Shown here piece by piece: positions 34,695-44,077 of a stretch of DNA of 64,000 bases (positions are counted from its first letter, which is position 1; each line of letters begins with the position of its first letter). The notes beneath the pieces were generated by a model, which was not told the DNA's origin, did no database searches, and was given only the letters and a program-made list of their open reading frames with translations. The position numbers and the translations under genes were made by a program. Origin of the DNA: Maridesulfovibrio sp. (GTDB lineage Bacteria > Desulfobacterota > Desulfovibrionia > Desulfovibrionales > Desulfovibrionaceae); NCBI RefSeq assembly GCF_963676065.1, contig NZ_OY780933.1, positions 3,078,122 through 3,142,121 of the forward strand, written 5' to 3'.

Positions 34695-35642
34695 TTAACC
34701 GGCTTCGTAGAAGGGGGACATTTCATCCGGGAATCCCGGTTCTACACAGCCAATGCATACTGAGTTTTCAACACACCAGTTAACACCGCCGTTCCACTTA
34801 CGCTTGAAGCAGTCGGAATATGCGTTGGGACCTTTACAGCCCAATTCATAACGGCAATTAACGGGATCGGTGAAGATTTCAGCATACTCATCGTTGTCGA
34901 ATTTCTCCAGATATGGGCAATTATCATGGATATTTTCACCATAGAACGGTGTGGGACGGCCATTTTCGTCAAGAATTTTGACAACTTCGGCAAGTCCGCC
35001 AACCAGACCTTTTTCTTCAATGGCGTTAATTGCGACAACGAGGGTACCGACCATCCAGTCAGGATGGGGAGGACAACCCGGAATGTTCACTACGGGAGTC
35101 TTTACACCTTGTTCTGCAAGGAAATTGGTTACAGACATTGAGCCGGTAAGGTTTCCTTCTGCTGCGGGGATACCGCCGTAAGCAGCGCAAGTACCGACAT
35201 TAACAACCACAGCAGCATTTTTAGCCATTTCAAGAGTAGCCTCGGACATGGTGAACTCTTTGTGGTTGCTGTCCGCACCTACGATGCAGAAATGACCGTT
35301 CTCCGCTGTGGGAACGGAACCTTCAACAATAAGAATGTACTTGCCCTTGTTTGTGTCAGCCTGACTCATCATGAAATCCCAGGCTTCGTGGCCTTCGGAA
35401 CCCATAATAGTCGGATGATAATCAAGGGTGATTACATCAAGAAGAACCTCTGCGATAGAGGGATGCACTGAGTTAAGAAGTGATACTGAACATCCGGTGC
35501 AGCCCTGTCCCTGCAGCCAGAAAACATTCGGTACAAACTTTTTCAGCGCATGCACAACGCTGGGGTTGAACATCTGGGAAATCCCAAATCCAGCCACAGT
35601 TCCTGTGCACATTTTCACGAAATCTCGCCTGGTCAAACTCAT
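34695..35642 (-). CDS. hysB: [NiFeSe] hydrogenase small subunit, Tat-exported
   Basis: This subunit holds three Fe-S clusters that carry electrons to a periplasmic cytochrome c3. The 315-residue precursor has a twin-arginine signal (TRRDFVKM, residues 4-11). Proximal cluster residues are in GQGCTGCSVSLLN, with NVGTCAAYGG and IPGCPPHPDW following. Further on are HDNCPYL, LGCKGPNAYSDC and the medial-cluster region VNWCVENSVCIGC. The NWC motif has Cys where [NiFe] enzymes have Pro, which predicts a medial [4Fe-4S] rather than [3Fe-4S] cluster, as in [NiFeSe] enzymes. AAGGAGG precedes the ATG. It co-exports the large subunit. Confidence 0.93.
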   Translation of the reverse strand: MSLTRRDFVKMCTGTVAGFGISQMFNPSVVHALKKFVPNVFWLQGQGCTGCSVSLLNSVHPSIAEVLLDVITLDYHPTIMGSEGHEAWDFMMSQADTNKGKYILIVEGSVPTAENGHFCIVGADSNHKEFTMSEATLEMAKNAAVVVNVGTCAAYGGIPAAEGNLTGSMSVTNFLAEQGVKTPVVNIPGCPPHPDWMVGTLVVAINAIEEKGLVGGLAEVVKILDENGRPTPFYGENIHDNCPYLEKFDNDEYAEIFTDPVNCRYELGCKGPNAYSDCFKRKWNGGVNWCVENSVCIGCVEPGFPDEMSPFYEAG

Positions 35643-35785
35643 CCCTACCTCCTTGGTGGTTGCCGGCGTAGTAAGGCACTGTCCTTACTAAGTAAAAAAT
35701 ACCGCCACGGCGACGATAATTTTTTATTTGCAATACACACTCTGACATTTTTCGTCAACTTTATCCGATACAAAATCGACACACA

Positions 35786-35802
35786 TATAGATTAAATCTA
35801 TA
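35786..35802. promoter_or_regulatory. Palindrome in the hysBA / M23 divergent promoter region
   Basis: TATAGATT (35786-35793), one central A and AATCTATA (35795-35802) make a perfect 17-bp palindrome in the 289-bp gap between the divergent hysB and M23 genes. It is a candidate operator. The rest of the gap is AT-rich, with no other clear signal. Confidence 0.4.
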
Positions 35803-35931
35803 CTACCTATAGATAGTTACTTTTTTAACAATGTTGTGTGTTGAAGCATGGAGCAGTTTATGGTTATTGTAAGTGCGTTTACGATTTCACTGTACGGACC
35901 CAAAAATTATAAAATATTCTAAGGATATGTA

Positions 35932-37248
35932 ATGGCTAAGAAAAAAAGTCGCATCGGTCAGATTCTTCTATTGTTAATTCTCGTAGCGATCCTCGGGACC
36001 GGGACCTACCTGCTATACAAGGATACAACAGCACCTCAGGTTCTGATGACACCAAACAAAGGATTCATAACCTATAAGACACCCATCAATATTAATATAA
36101 GCGATACGCAGTCTGGCCTTAAAGCGGTTAAGATTGTTCTTTCGCAGGGTAAAAAGCAATTGACCCTGACAGAAAAGACCCTTCCCAAAGGCTCCTTCGA
36201 TTACAACGAAGATATTCTGGTCAAAAAAAAGCAGATTAAGGAAGGACCGTTTGAGCTTGCAGTATGGGCAGTTGATACTTCACTTGCCGGTTTCGGCAGC
36301 GGAAACGCGATTATAGCCCGAGGCAACTATACACTTGATACAATCGCACCTAAAATTGAAGTCCAGAGCACAACACATAACCTCAATCAAGGCGGTTGCG
36401 GGCTGCTTATTTATAATGTTGAGGAAGAACCGGTCAAAACCGGCGTGCAGGTTAATGAAGATTTCTTTCCGGGCCACAAACAGCCGAACGGAACATATGC
36501 CTGTCTTTTCGCAATGCCCTACTACACTGATAAAAAGGATTTCAACCCGGTACTCATTGCCGAAGACGCAGCAGGAAACACACGCAAAGGTTCCTTTTGG
36601 TATCATGCGAACGGTAAACAATATCGCCATGACCGAATTAATATTTCCGACCGTTTCCTGAACGCTAAAATGCCTCAGTTTGAAGGGGATTTTCCGGGCC
36701 TGCCCAGTCAGGTTGAGCTTTTTCTTAAGGTGAACCGTGAACTTCGTAAGAAAAACCGTGCAGAACTGCATCGCGTAGCCAAAGAAACTTCGCCAACTTT
36801 TCTTTTTGAAGGCAGATTCATAAGACTACCCAACGCCGCAGCCAGAGCCGGATTCGGTGATAAGCGCAGTTACTACTACGCAGACAAAGTAATTGATAAG
36901 CAGACACATCTGGGTATAGACCTTGCCAGTGTGCGCCGGGCTCCAATTCCCGCGGCAAATGCCGGGCGCGTGGTGCTTGCGGAATCCAATTTCGGAATTT
37001 ACGGAAACGCCGTCATCATCGACCACGGTCTAGGTCTGCAAACACTGTACTCACACCTGAGCCACATTGAGGTCGAACCGGGTGATATGGTTGCGAAAGG
37101 CCAGATTATCGGTAAGACAGGAGCCACAGGCATGGCCGGAGGTGACCATCTACACTACGGCGTTATCTGTGCCGGTATTCCGGTTAATCCGATTGAATGG
37201 TGGGATGCAACCTGGATCAAACATAATATTACAAGCAAACTTAAGTAA
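35932..37248 (+). CDS. M23 family (LytM-type) metallopeptidase, membrane-anchored
   Basis: This is a probable periplasmic peptidoglycan endopeptidase, or a non-catalytic activator of amidases. The 438-residue protein has an N-terminal membrane helix (residues 10-28), then beta-rich domains (about 35-250). The C-terminal M23 domain has HLGIDLA with His and Asp (HxxxD, first zinc ligands) and later HLHYGV (HxH); YGNAVIIDHGLGLQTLYSHLS lies between. All four zinc-site residues look present, so it is probably active. It is divergent from hysBA and has its own terminator. Confidence 0.85.
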   Translation: MAKKKSRIGQILLLLILVAILGTGTYLLYKDTTAPQVLMTPNKGFITYKTPININISDTQSGLKAVKIVLSQGKKQLTLTEKTLPKGSFDYNEDILVKKKQIKEGPFELAVWAVDTSLAGFGSGNAIIARGNYTLDTIAPKIEVQSTTHNLNQGGCGLLIYNVEEEPVKTGVQVNEDFFPGHKQPNGTYACLFAMPYYTDKKDFNPVLIAEDAAGNTRKGSFWYHANGKQYRHDRINISDRFLNAKMPQFEGDFPGLPSQVELFLKVNRELRKKNRAELHRVAKETSPTFLFEGRFIRLPNAAARAGFGDKRSYYYADKVIDKQTHLGIDLASVRRAPIPAANAGRVVLAESNFGIYGNAVIIDHGLGLQTLYSHLSHIEVEPGDMVAKGQIIGKTGATGMAGGDHLHYGVICAGIPVNPIEWWDATWIKHNITSKLK

Positions 37249-37268
37249 AAATTACTTAAATCAATTAA

Positions 37269-37310
37269 AACAGCCGCAATATCACGAAAGATATTGCGGC
37301 TGTTGCTTTT
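37269..37310 (+). terminator. Intrinsic terminator after the M23 peptidase gene
   Basis: AACAGCCGCAATATC (37269-37283) pairs perfectly with GATATTGCGGCTGTT (37290-37304). A T-rich stretch follows. Confidence 0.9.
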
Positions 37311-37347
37311 TGTATGAATTAACTCGCGAATCAGCGAAGCTCTACTG

Positions 37348-37403
37348 AAAGGTTTTAGGACTTCTAAATCATTTTACAATAAGCATTTAAACCTGCCGGG
37401 AGG
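37348..37403. repeat. Decayed half-copy of the hydrogenase-locus repeat element
   Basis: AAAGGTTTTAGGACTTCTAAA and ATTTAAACCTGCCGGGAGGC match the pattern of the right half of the element at 32866-33060 (AAAGGTTTTGGGATTCTTAAA ... GGGTTTAAGGCCCCCGGCAGGG). The central TTTTGCAAAA core has changed to TTTTACAATA. It lies just after the terminator of the M23 gene and before the ftsK stop. Confidence 0.6.
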
Positions 37404-39620
37404 CTAATCTTTAGTCACAAGTACTATACGCGGTTTACTGCCGTCCTGTGGACCTAGGATGCCGTCCTGCTCCATTTGCTCGATAAATCTGGCTGCGCGG
37501 TTGAAACCGATGCGGAACCGGCGCTGCAACAGAGAGATTGAAGCTTTTCCCTGTCCGACAACAAATTCGACGGCTTCATTGTAGACAGGATCGTCAGACT
37601 CACCGGGCATGCTTCCAACACCGGGCCCGGATGAACCGGATTCTTTCCAATCACTAAAATCAAGTTCGAAATCCTGAGGATATTTTTTCTTCCAGAAATC
37701 AACTACGCCCTTGATTTCATCATCCTCAACGAGGGCTCCATGTAATCTACGCAGTTTGGAACCGCTAGGCTTGAAAAGCATATCACCGCGGCCCAGAAGT
37801 TTTTCCGCACCGACCATATCAAGAATGGTCCGCGAGTCATGTTTTGACGTAACCTGAAAAGATATACGGGTCGGGAAGTTGGCCTTGATCAGTCCGGTAA
37901 CAACATCCACTGAAGGACGCTGAGTAGCGAGAATGATATGAATCCCGGCAGCACGGGCCAGCTGTGCAAGCCTTACAATGCTGATTTCAACATCCTTTCC
38001 GGCGGTGAGCATGAGGTCGGCCAATTCATCTACGATTATGACCAGATAAGGCATCGGTTCGAGATCTTCCAGATTTTCGGGAAGATCATCACCGGATTTG
38101 GCCAGTTTTTCATTGTAGCCGCTGATATTGCGCACACCAAGACGGGCCATGTTCTCATAACGCTTATCCATTTCAAAAACAGCCCATTCAAGTGCGGACT
38201 TCGCAAGAGCCATATCAGTAACCACAGGATGAACCAGGTGCGGCAGACTTGCGTAAACGGCAAGTTCAATGCGTTTGGGGTCAATAAGCAGCAGCTTAAG
38301 TTCTTCCGGACCTGCTTTATAAAGCATGGACATCAGCAATCCGTTCAAGCAGACACTTTTACCCGCACCGGTAGCCCCTGCAACCAGCAGATGCGGCATT
38401 TTAGCGAGATCAGCTGAAACTGGTTCGCCTTGAATATCCTTACCGAGCGCCATCGTCAGCGAAGACTTGGATTTGGTAAAACAAGTATGCTCAAAAATTT
38501 CACGCAGATAAACCGTCTGGCGATTATCATTAGGAATCTCAATACCGACTGAATCCTTACCCGGGATAGGTGCTTCGATACGCACGGATGTAGCTTTAAG
38601 CGCGAGAGCCAGATCGTCAGTTAAGTTGGCAATTTTACTTACCTTTACACCCGGAGCAGGACGAAATTCAAACATAGTTACAACCGGACCGGGAATAACC
38701 TTCTGAACTTCACCGTCAATATTGAAATCCTTCAAGCAGACTTTTAAGGCTTCAGTCTTTTCCTCAAGATCTTTGGGATCAAACTGAACACCGGCAACTT
38801 TCGGCTCAGAGAGAAAATCAAGGGAAGGAAAATCGGTTGTTGTGTCGATTTTTTTAGCTTTGGGCTTCTTAGGCTTAGCTTTACTCGGTTCTTTCTCTTT
38901 CTGAGTGGATTTTCTTTCAAAAGGTTTCAGAACCAGAAGACCGTCTTTTTCTTCATCTTCAGCAGCCCCTGTGTCTGCGCTTCCGGAAAAATCAGCTTCC
39001 TCTTCTTGGCGCGCTTTTGCTTTGGCCTTGGCTTTTTTACGCTCAGCACGTTTTATCTTCTGCTCTGCCCTCATGCGCTTGGCTTTGCGGCCAACCCGCT
39101 CCCGGTTTTTAAGCCAGAAATCTGTAAATAAGGTACGCAGCCTCTTACCTATAGAAGCCCAGCTAAGATTGAGTGTAAGCTGAATTCCGGCCAAAGTCAT
39201 AAACATCCAGAACAGGAAAGCGCCTACGGGCTTGAGGTACTTGAAAGACCATTTCGACAGCAATGCACCGATGAATCCACCTTGATGAATCAACAAGGTC
39301 TTCTGAAACTGAACCAGCCATGGATGTGAAACCCATGCCAGCAGACAGACGTACAGAAGAACCAATCCCACCCAGCGCCACCATGGCTGACGCAAAACGG
39401 AAATAAACGAGATAAGACCGAGAAAAAGGAAATAGAAAGGGACCAGCCACGAGCCAAGCCCAAGGAAATCCACCAGAATTCCGGCAGAGTATGAACCGGC
39501 AGGACCTATCAGGTTTTTGACCTTCCAACTGGAACTTACAGCCTGATTAAGGGTAGGGTCCCCCGGATGGTAGGAGTACATGCTTATAAAAAGAAATGCG
39601 GCTAAAAAAATCCAGAACAT
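37404..39620 (-). CDS. ftsK: DNA translocase FtsK
   Basis: FtsK pumps chromosome ends through the division septum and activates XerCD at dif. The 738-residue protein has four or so N-terminal membrane helices, a short Lys/Ala-rich coiled linker, then the motor: Walker A GATGAGKSVCLNGLL near residue 400, Walker B LVIIVDELADLM, and a C-terminal gamma winged-helix domain (SISLLQRRFRIGFNRAARFIEQME) that reads KOPS sites. The ATG at 39620 has only a weak AAAGAG ahead of it. Twelve conserved-looking in-frame codons (LPSGKFAKEISG) lie upstream, reaching a CTG at 39656 with GGAGG 8 bases before it and a stop TAA further up. The true start may be that CTG. Confidence 0.92.
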   Translation of the reverse strand: MFWIFLAAFLFISMYSYHPGDPTLNQAVSSSWKVKNLIGPAGSYSAGILVDFLGLGSWLVPFYFLFLGLISFISVLRQPWWRWVGLVLLYVCLLAWVSHPWLVQFQKTLLIHQGGFIGALLSKWSFKYLKPVGAFLFWMFMTLAGIQLTLNLSWASIGKRLRTLFTDFWLKNRERVGRKAKRMRAEQKIKRAERKKAKAKAKARQEEEADFSGSADTGAAEDEEKDGLLVLKPFERKSTQKEKEPSKAKPKKPKAKKIDTTTDFPSLDFLSEPKVAGVQFDPKDLEEKTEALKVCLKDFNIDGEVQKVIPGPVVTMFEFRPAPGVKVSKIANLTDDLALALKATSVRIEAPIPGKDSVGIEIPNDNRQTVYLREIFEHTCFTKSKSSLTMALGKDIQGEPVSADLAKMPHLLVAGATGAGKSVCLNGLLMSMLYKAGPEELKLLLIDPKRIELAVYASLPHLVHPVVTDMALAKSALEWAVFEMDKRYENMARLGVRNISGYNEKLAKSGDDLPENLEDLEPMPYLVIIVDELADLMLTAGKDVEISIVRLAQLARAAGIHIILATQRPSVDVVTGLIKANFPTRISFQVTSKHDSRTILDMVGAEKLLGRGDMLFKPSGSKLRRLHGALVEDDEIKGVVDFWKKKYPQDFELDFSDWKESGSSGPGVGSMPGESDDPVYNEAVEFVVGQGKASISLLQRRFRIGFNRAARFIEQMEQDGILGPQDGSKPRIVLVTKD

Positions 39621-39734
39621 GCCGGAAATCTCTTTTGCGAATTTTCCGCTTGGCAGTGTCTCATCCTCCGTTTAATCCCGGATAAGGGCTGTTCTCGCTG
39701 TGTCCATCTAACGCAAGATGGATGAAATATTAAA

Positions 39735-39762
39735 TTTTCGGGGAGCGCAAAGCCCCCCGAAA
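39735..39762 (-). terminator. Hairpin after efp
   Basis: TTTCGGGG (39736-39743) pairs with CCCCGAAA (39755-39762). On the - strand it is followed by A/T-rich sequence. It lies between the efp stop and ftsK and may reduce read-through. Confidence 0.6.
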
Positions 39763-39777
39763 GAAGTAAGTGTCAAA

Positions 39778-40338
39778 TTACTTTTCGCGACCGAGGTATT
39801 CGCTTGAACGGGTATCAACTTTGATTTTATCATCTTCGTTGATAAACAAGGGAACATTGATAACCAATCCGGTTTCGAGAGTCGCAGGTTTGGTAGCGTT
39901 ACTTACGCGGTCACCCTGGATGCCGGGGTCGGTCTGGGCCACGGTAAGTACTACCGAAGCGGGAAGTTCAATACCGATTACTTCTCCGTTATAAAGCAGC
40001 GCCTTGTTGGTTTCGCCTTCTTTGAGGAAACCGCCGGCAGTGCCGATAACATCAGCAGATACGTTCATCTGTTCATAGGATTCGAGATCCATGAGCACGT
40101 AATCTTCGGAATCTTTATACAGGAACTGCATTTCCTTGGAGGCCATATCAGGCTTAACAACTTTTTCGCCGGAGCGGAAAGTCTGGTCGGTAACGCGGCC
40201 GGTAAACATGTTTTTCAGCTTTGTGCGTACAAAAGCGCCGCCCTTACCGGGTTTGAAATGCTGAAATTCGACGATTTCATAAGGTTTACCGTCTATTTCG
40301 ATCTTAAGTCCGTTTCTAAAATCTTTTGTTGAAATCAT
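39778..40338 (-). CDS. efp: Elongation factor P
   Basis: EF-P binds the ribosome and helps peptide-bond formation at polyproline stretches. The 186-residue protein has three beta-barrel domains. The N-terminal loop [18 protein letters not shown] carries the modifiable Lys in PGKGG, as in the beta-lysylated or similar type, and the C-terminal end is [12 protein letters not shown]. The start has GGAGG upstream. It lies in an aroQ-efp-ftsK order seen in many bacteria, all read leftward. Confidence 0.96.
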   Translation of the reverse strand: MISTKDFRNGLKIEIDGKPYEIVEFQHFKPGKGGAFVRTKLKNMFTGRVTDQTFRSGEKVVKPDMASKEMQFLYKDSEDYVLMDLESYEQMNVSADVIGTAGGFLKEGETNKALLYNGEVIGIELPASVVLTVAQTDPGIQGDRVSNATKPATLETGLVINVPLFINEDDKIKVDTRSSEYLGREK

Positions 40339-40445
40339 ATTTCCTCCACTAAAATATTATTTGCAGGGCCTTAAATGGCGCCTTTAAGCGTTGCCCCGCT
40401 GTCTTTATGCTATTTAAAATGACAGCAGCCAGCGGATTCCTGCGG

Positions 40446-40901
40446 CTAATCAGCTGCCACATGTGAAAACAATGCTTGAACGGCCAAGGCATAGCTCATT
40501 ATTCCGAATCCGGCAATTGCTCCAATGCACTGTTTTCCCATAAAACTTTGCTGGCGAACCGGATCTTCAGTCCGCGCCCAGATGTTACTGATGTGAACTT
40601 CCACACATGGAACTTCGATCCACGCGAGGCAGTCGGCAATAGCAAGGCTGGTATGAGTGTATGCTCCGGCATTGAAGACAACTCCGTCGATTTTATCTTC
40701 ACGGGCCTTTTCAAGCCTGTCGATCAAGGCTCCCTCTGAATTGGACTGATAGAATTCCAGCTTAATCTCAGCTGCCTTGCTACCCATAATTTTTTTAAGA
40801 TGTTCCGGAATATCTTCTATTTTATCGGAACCATAAATCTCAGGCTGACGTTTACCGACGTAGCCCAGATTCGGACCGTTCAGGATCAGAAATGTTTTCA
40901 T
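40446..40901 (-). CDS. aroQ: 3-dehydroquinate dehydratase, type II
   Basis: This enzyme removes water from 3-dehydroquinate in the shikimate pathway. The 151-residue protein begins MKTFLILNGPNLGYVGKRQPEIYG, where type II enzymes have NGPNLN and a catalytic Tyr in the lid loop. It then has EFYQSNSEGALIDRL, VFNAGAYTHTSLAI and EVHISNIWARTEDPVRQQS. A GTG at 40910 in frame is a possible alternative, but AAGGTGG 7 bases before the ATG at 40901 favours 40901. efp follows in the same direction after 107 bp. Confidence 0.94.
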   Translation of the reverse strand: MKTFLILNGPNLGYVGKRQPEIYGSDKIEDIPEHLKKIMGSKAAEIKLEFYQSNSEGALIDRLEKAREDKIDGVVFNAGAYTHTSLAIADCLAWIEVPCVEVHISNIWARTEDPVRQQSFMGKQCIGAIAGFGIMSYALAVQALFSHVAAD

Positions 40902-41028
40902 CAAATCCACCTTTTAAGTTCATGTTCTGGGAAAATATCCTTGTAATGATCGCTCGGCTTGACTAACCTTAAGAAATAAGTGAACTAGCCGGGTTCACAC
41001 AACCACGAATAATCAAGGAAAACTCCTT

Positions 41029-41640
41029 ATGGATAATACACTCACACTAATTAAAACAGTCTACGAGATCAATCAGCTTGAAGAATTCGCAACCCCGCAG
41101 ATCATTTTGGCAGGGCGCTCCAATGTGGGCAAATCTTCACTGATCAACTGTCTTGCAAATAGAAAAAAGCTGGCCAAGATCAGTTCCACACCGGGAAAAA
41201 CCCGTAGCCTGAACTACTATGAAGTAGATCCGCACGGATATTTTCTGGTAGACCTGCCCGGCTACGGATACGCCCGTTGCTCAAAATCAGAACGCGCCAA
41301 ATGGGCCAAGCTGATTGACCAGTACATGCTCGACAATCCGCATATCGCTGCAGCAGTCGTTCTGCTGGATAGCAGACATAGTCCGCAGCAGAATGATCTG
41401 GATCTCATTTCATATTTTAAGCACTGCAACGTCCCCATTCTGCCGATCATGACCAAAGCGGACAAGAGCAAGCAGAAGGACCGCGCCAAAATTCAAAATA
41501 AATGGGAAGACATCCTTAAGATCAAGCCGCTCTGCGTCTCCAGCAAAACCGGCATGAACCGCACTAGACTCTGGAATCTGCTGGACGTAACCGCTATACC
41601 GGAACTGGCTGAAATCGAAGAAGAGAAAAAAGAAGATTAA
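41029..41640 (+). CDS. engB: Ribosome biogenesis GTP-binding protein EngB/YsxC
   Basis: This small GTPase is needed for large-subunit assembly. The 203-residue protein has P-loop GRSNVGKSSLIN near residue 32, the G2 region SSTPGKTRSLNYY, G3 DLPGYGYAR and G4 TKAD. Length and order fit EngB exactly. It is read divergently from aroQ. An AAGGA lies 13 bases upstream of the ATG, a rather long spacing. The convergent lptG gene ends 49 bp away across a terminator. Confidence 0.95.
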   Translation: MDNTLTLIKTVYEINQLEEFATPQIILAGRSNVGKSSLINCLANRKKLAKISSTPGKTRSLNYYEVDPHGYFLVDLPGYGYARCSKSERAKWAKLIDQYMLDNPHIAAAVVLLDSRHSPQQNDLDLISYFKHCNVPILPIMTKADKSKQKDRAKIQNKWEDILKIKPLCVSSKTGMNRTRLWNLLDVTAIPELAEIEEEKKED

Positions 41641-41649
41641 CCGCACCGG

Positions 41650-41680
41650 CCTCGGCTGAGCTAAAAAAACTCAGCCGGGG
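41650..41680. terminator. Convergent terminator between engB and lptG
   Basis: CTCGGCTGAG (41651-41660) pairs with CTCAGCCGGG (41670-41679), with one G-T pair. The loop is A-rich. Both directions end here. Confidence 0.75.
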
Positions 41681-41688
41681 CATAAGAA

Positions 41689-42816
41689 TCAAATCTTTAC
41701 CCTGTGCAGATACTTCCCAAAATGCTCAGGCACAAAGACCCATGCTATCCTTCCCAAAGCCAGCGCACTTACCAGTATATTTCCTAACCATGCAGCCAGA
41801 ATAGGCGGTAAGGCACCGCTATCGCCGGCTGAAGCTCCTATCATAAAAAGAGCGTAATAGGTAAATATAAAAGCCAGCCCGAGACCGATATTAAGATAAA
41901 TATTTTCGGTTACAGTTACCAGCGCCAACGAAACAAGAGCCATAGTCAAAAGCGAGAAAGCATAAGCCCATTTAGAATGCCACGCCGTAATCAGTCTATC
42001 CACGCCGGACCCTGATAGCTTGAGCTGCTCGATGACCTGATCCAGCTGCCAGAGAGGCAACTGTGCCGGATCAATGTCAGGATCAACGACCTTGAAGACA
42101 TTAAGGTTCAATTTAATAGGCATGGTAAAAATTGGATGTTTGCGCGATACAAAACGGTCAGGACTCAGTTCAACTGCGTTTTCAAGTTTCCAGCCGTATT
42201 TGCTGCTGACTTCTGCGCTCTCGGAAGTAATCACCCTCTTAATACCGCCATTATCATCAGCGAATTCATAAACTGTGATACCTTTAGCCCTGTTCCCGAA
42301 AGGCATGACTTCCTTGGCTTCAACAACAAACCGCCCCTGCTTGAGCCAGATATTTTTAAGCACCCTTTTATCCAGCATGCTTTTGCGGACATCTTCTTTC
42401 CAGATGCGATAGGCTTCCTGCTCTCCATAAACACCTATAACTTGTGAAAAAAGCAGCTGCCCGAAAGACCAGATAATAGCATAAACCACAAAAAATTTAA
42501 GGAACCAGATCAGCGAAAGCCCTCCGGTCCGTAACGCCAGCAATTCCTTGTTACGGGCCATTACACAAAGCTGCACGATCATGGAGATCAAAAAAACAGC
42601 GGGCAGAATCTGAGAAAAAATGAGCGGCATCTTAACCAGAAAATACTTGAGAATCGTGCCCATGCCGAGTCCGGCCTCAATAAAATCATCCAGACGATCA
42701 AAAAGGTCCGAAAGTAAATATATTCCGGTCCCTACGCCAAGACATACAGACATAAGGAACAGATTCTGCTTCAAAACATATGAGGCAAGGTATCCGGGAA
42801 GAAGTCTGCGAATCAT
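41689..42816 (-). CDS. lptG: Lipopolysaccharide export permease LptG (YjgQ-type)
   Basis: With LptF this forms the inner-membrane channel that hands LPS from the LptB2 ATPase to the periplasmic bridge. The 375-residue protein has the YjgP/YjgQ pattern: a pair of N-terminal helices with SDLFDRLDDFIEAG between, a large periplasmic beta-jellyroll part (about 110-265) and C-terminal helices (about 275-365). Its ATG overlaps the lptF stop by 4 bases, so the pair is coupled. LptB, LptC and LptA are not in the window. Confidence 0.87.
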   Translation of the reverse strand: MIRRLLPGYLASYVLKQNLFLMSVCLGVGTGIYLLSDLFDRLDDFIEAGLGMGTILKYFLVKMPLIFSQILPAVFLISMIVQLCVMARNKELLALRTGGLSLIWFLKFFVVYAIIWSFGQLLFSQVIGVYGEQEAYRIWKEDVRKSMLDKRVLKNIWLKQGRFVVEAKEVMPFGNRAKGITVYEFADDNGGIKRVITSESAEVSSKYGWKLENAVELSPDRFVSRKHPIFTMPIKLNLNVFKVVDPDIDPAQLPLWQLDQVIEQLKLSGSGVDRLITAWHSKWAYAFSLLTMALVSLALVTVTENIYLNIGLGLAFIFTYYALFMIGASAGDSGALPPILAAWLGNILVSALALGRIAWVFVPEHFGKYLHRVKI

Positions 42817-43973
42817 GCTTCTTTCCTCCTGAATTTACTAAGGAACGGAATCCTTATGCTAAACGAATGTTCCATAACCGCCATTTTCAGCAGAACTGCT
42901 GAAATAATCGCAAAAGTCACATTGGGCAGCCAAAGCCCGATGACCGGCGCAAGCACTCCGCTTTCTCCGAAAGTCACTCCGAGTGAAAGCATCGTGTAAT
43001 AGACAAGGAAAAGTCCCATGGAGATTATTAATCCGTACTGCTGTTTAAGGCCCTTAAAAATACAGGCAATAGGCACGGCGAATATTCCTAGGACCAGACA
43101 GGCCACAGGCAAAGCCAATCTTTTTTGAACTTCTACTTTAACTTTTTGGATAAACCCCGGATCAAGCTCCCCTGCGCGATCACCGGCACGACTGATGCGA
43201 ACCAGTTTTTCCCATGACATTTCCTTAGGGCGCAGTTCAGCAACATCATAGCCTTGCAGGATATTGGCAAGCGGGATCCTGACATCATAGTTCTTGAATT
43301 TAAGAACGCTAAGTTGTTCATTTTCCTGCTGGTAGATGCGTCCATTTTCAAGATGAATAAGGAGCCGGCCCATCTTGGGATCAGTACGAATTTCACCAAG
43401 CGGAGCAACAATTGTAGCTGTCATGTCACCACGCGTATTATCACGCACGAAAACCGATCGCATTACTCCGTTCTTCTCATCCACACCGTCAGCATAAAAG
43501 ACCAGCCCGGGAAAATTCTTATTAAAAACCCCGGGTTGAATGGCCAGCTGACTTTGAGTTCTGGCAATTTCCATGAGTGCGCTCCGAAAATTTTCAGTTC
43601 CCCATGAAAGTCCGTAGAGCGAAAAATAAAAATCCGCCCCGGTACAAAGCAGGCAAAAAATTATCGGGGCCGGAAGCAGTTTATACAAACTGATGCCGCC
43701 TGATTTTAGCGCTGTGATTTCATTATCAGCATTCATCCTCAAAAAAGTCAGGAAAATAGAGATCATAGTAGCAATTGGAGTAAGCATGAGCAGGAAAAAA
43801 GGACATAGATATATAAAAAGCTTACCCATTTCCAATGCGCTAAGACTCTGCCCCATAAAAAGATCCCGGAACTGGAGCAACCGGCCGATGAGGATCAAGC
43901 CCATGAATCCTGAAAGACTCAGGGTAAATATTGAAATTAGTTCTTTAAAAATATTGCGATGAAGAAGCTTCAA
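42813..43973 (-). CDS. lptF: Lipopolysaccharide export permease LptF (YjgP-type)
   Basis: LptF is the partner of LptG. The 386-residue protein begins with the family pattern MKLLHRNIFKELISIFTLSLS, a membrane helix, then a second helix, NADNEITALKSGGIS (a typical YjgP coupling-helix region), a periplasmic jellyroll and C-terminal helices. The assignment of F versus G rests on gene order and the NEI.ALKSGGIS motif, so the two names could be swapped. It is the first gene of the pair and overlaps lptG by 4 bases. Confidence 0.85.
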   Translation of the reverse strand: MKLLHRNIFKELISIFTLSLSGFMGLILIGRLLQFRDLFMGQSLSALEMGKLFIYLCPFFLLMLTPIATMISIFLTFLRMNADNEITALKSGGISLYKLLPAPIIFCLLCTGADFYFSLYGLSWGTENFRSALMEIARTQSQLAIQPGVFNKNFPGLVFYADGVDEKNGVMRSVFVRDNTRGDMTATIVAPLGEIRTDPKMGRLLIHLENGRIYQQENEQLSVLKFKNYDVRIPLANILQGYDVAELRPKEMSWEKLVRISRAGDRAGELDPGFIQKVKVEVQKRLALPVACLVLGIFAVPIACIFKGLKQQYGLIISMGLFLVYYTMLSLGVTFGESGVLAPVIGLWLPNVTFAIISAVLLKMAVMEHSFSIRIPFLSKFRRKEA

Positions 43974-44077
43974 TTTGATTCCCGCAAATTATGCAGACAA
44001 TAAAAGTTAATCATATAGAAATCAGAACGGGCGGCATACCCCACCCGCTAAACACGAGGAATAATAAAAAATCCAAA

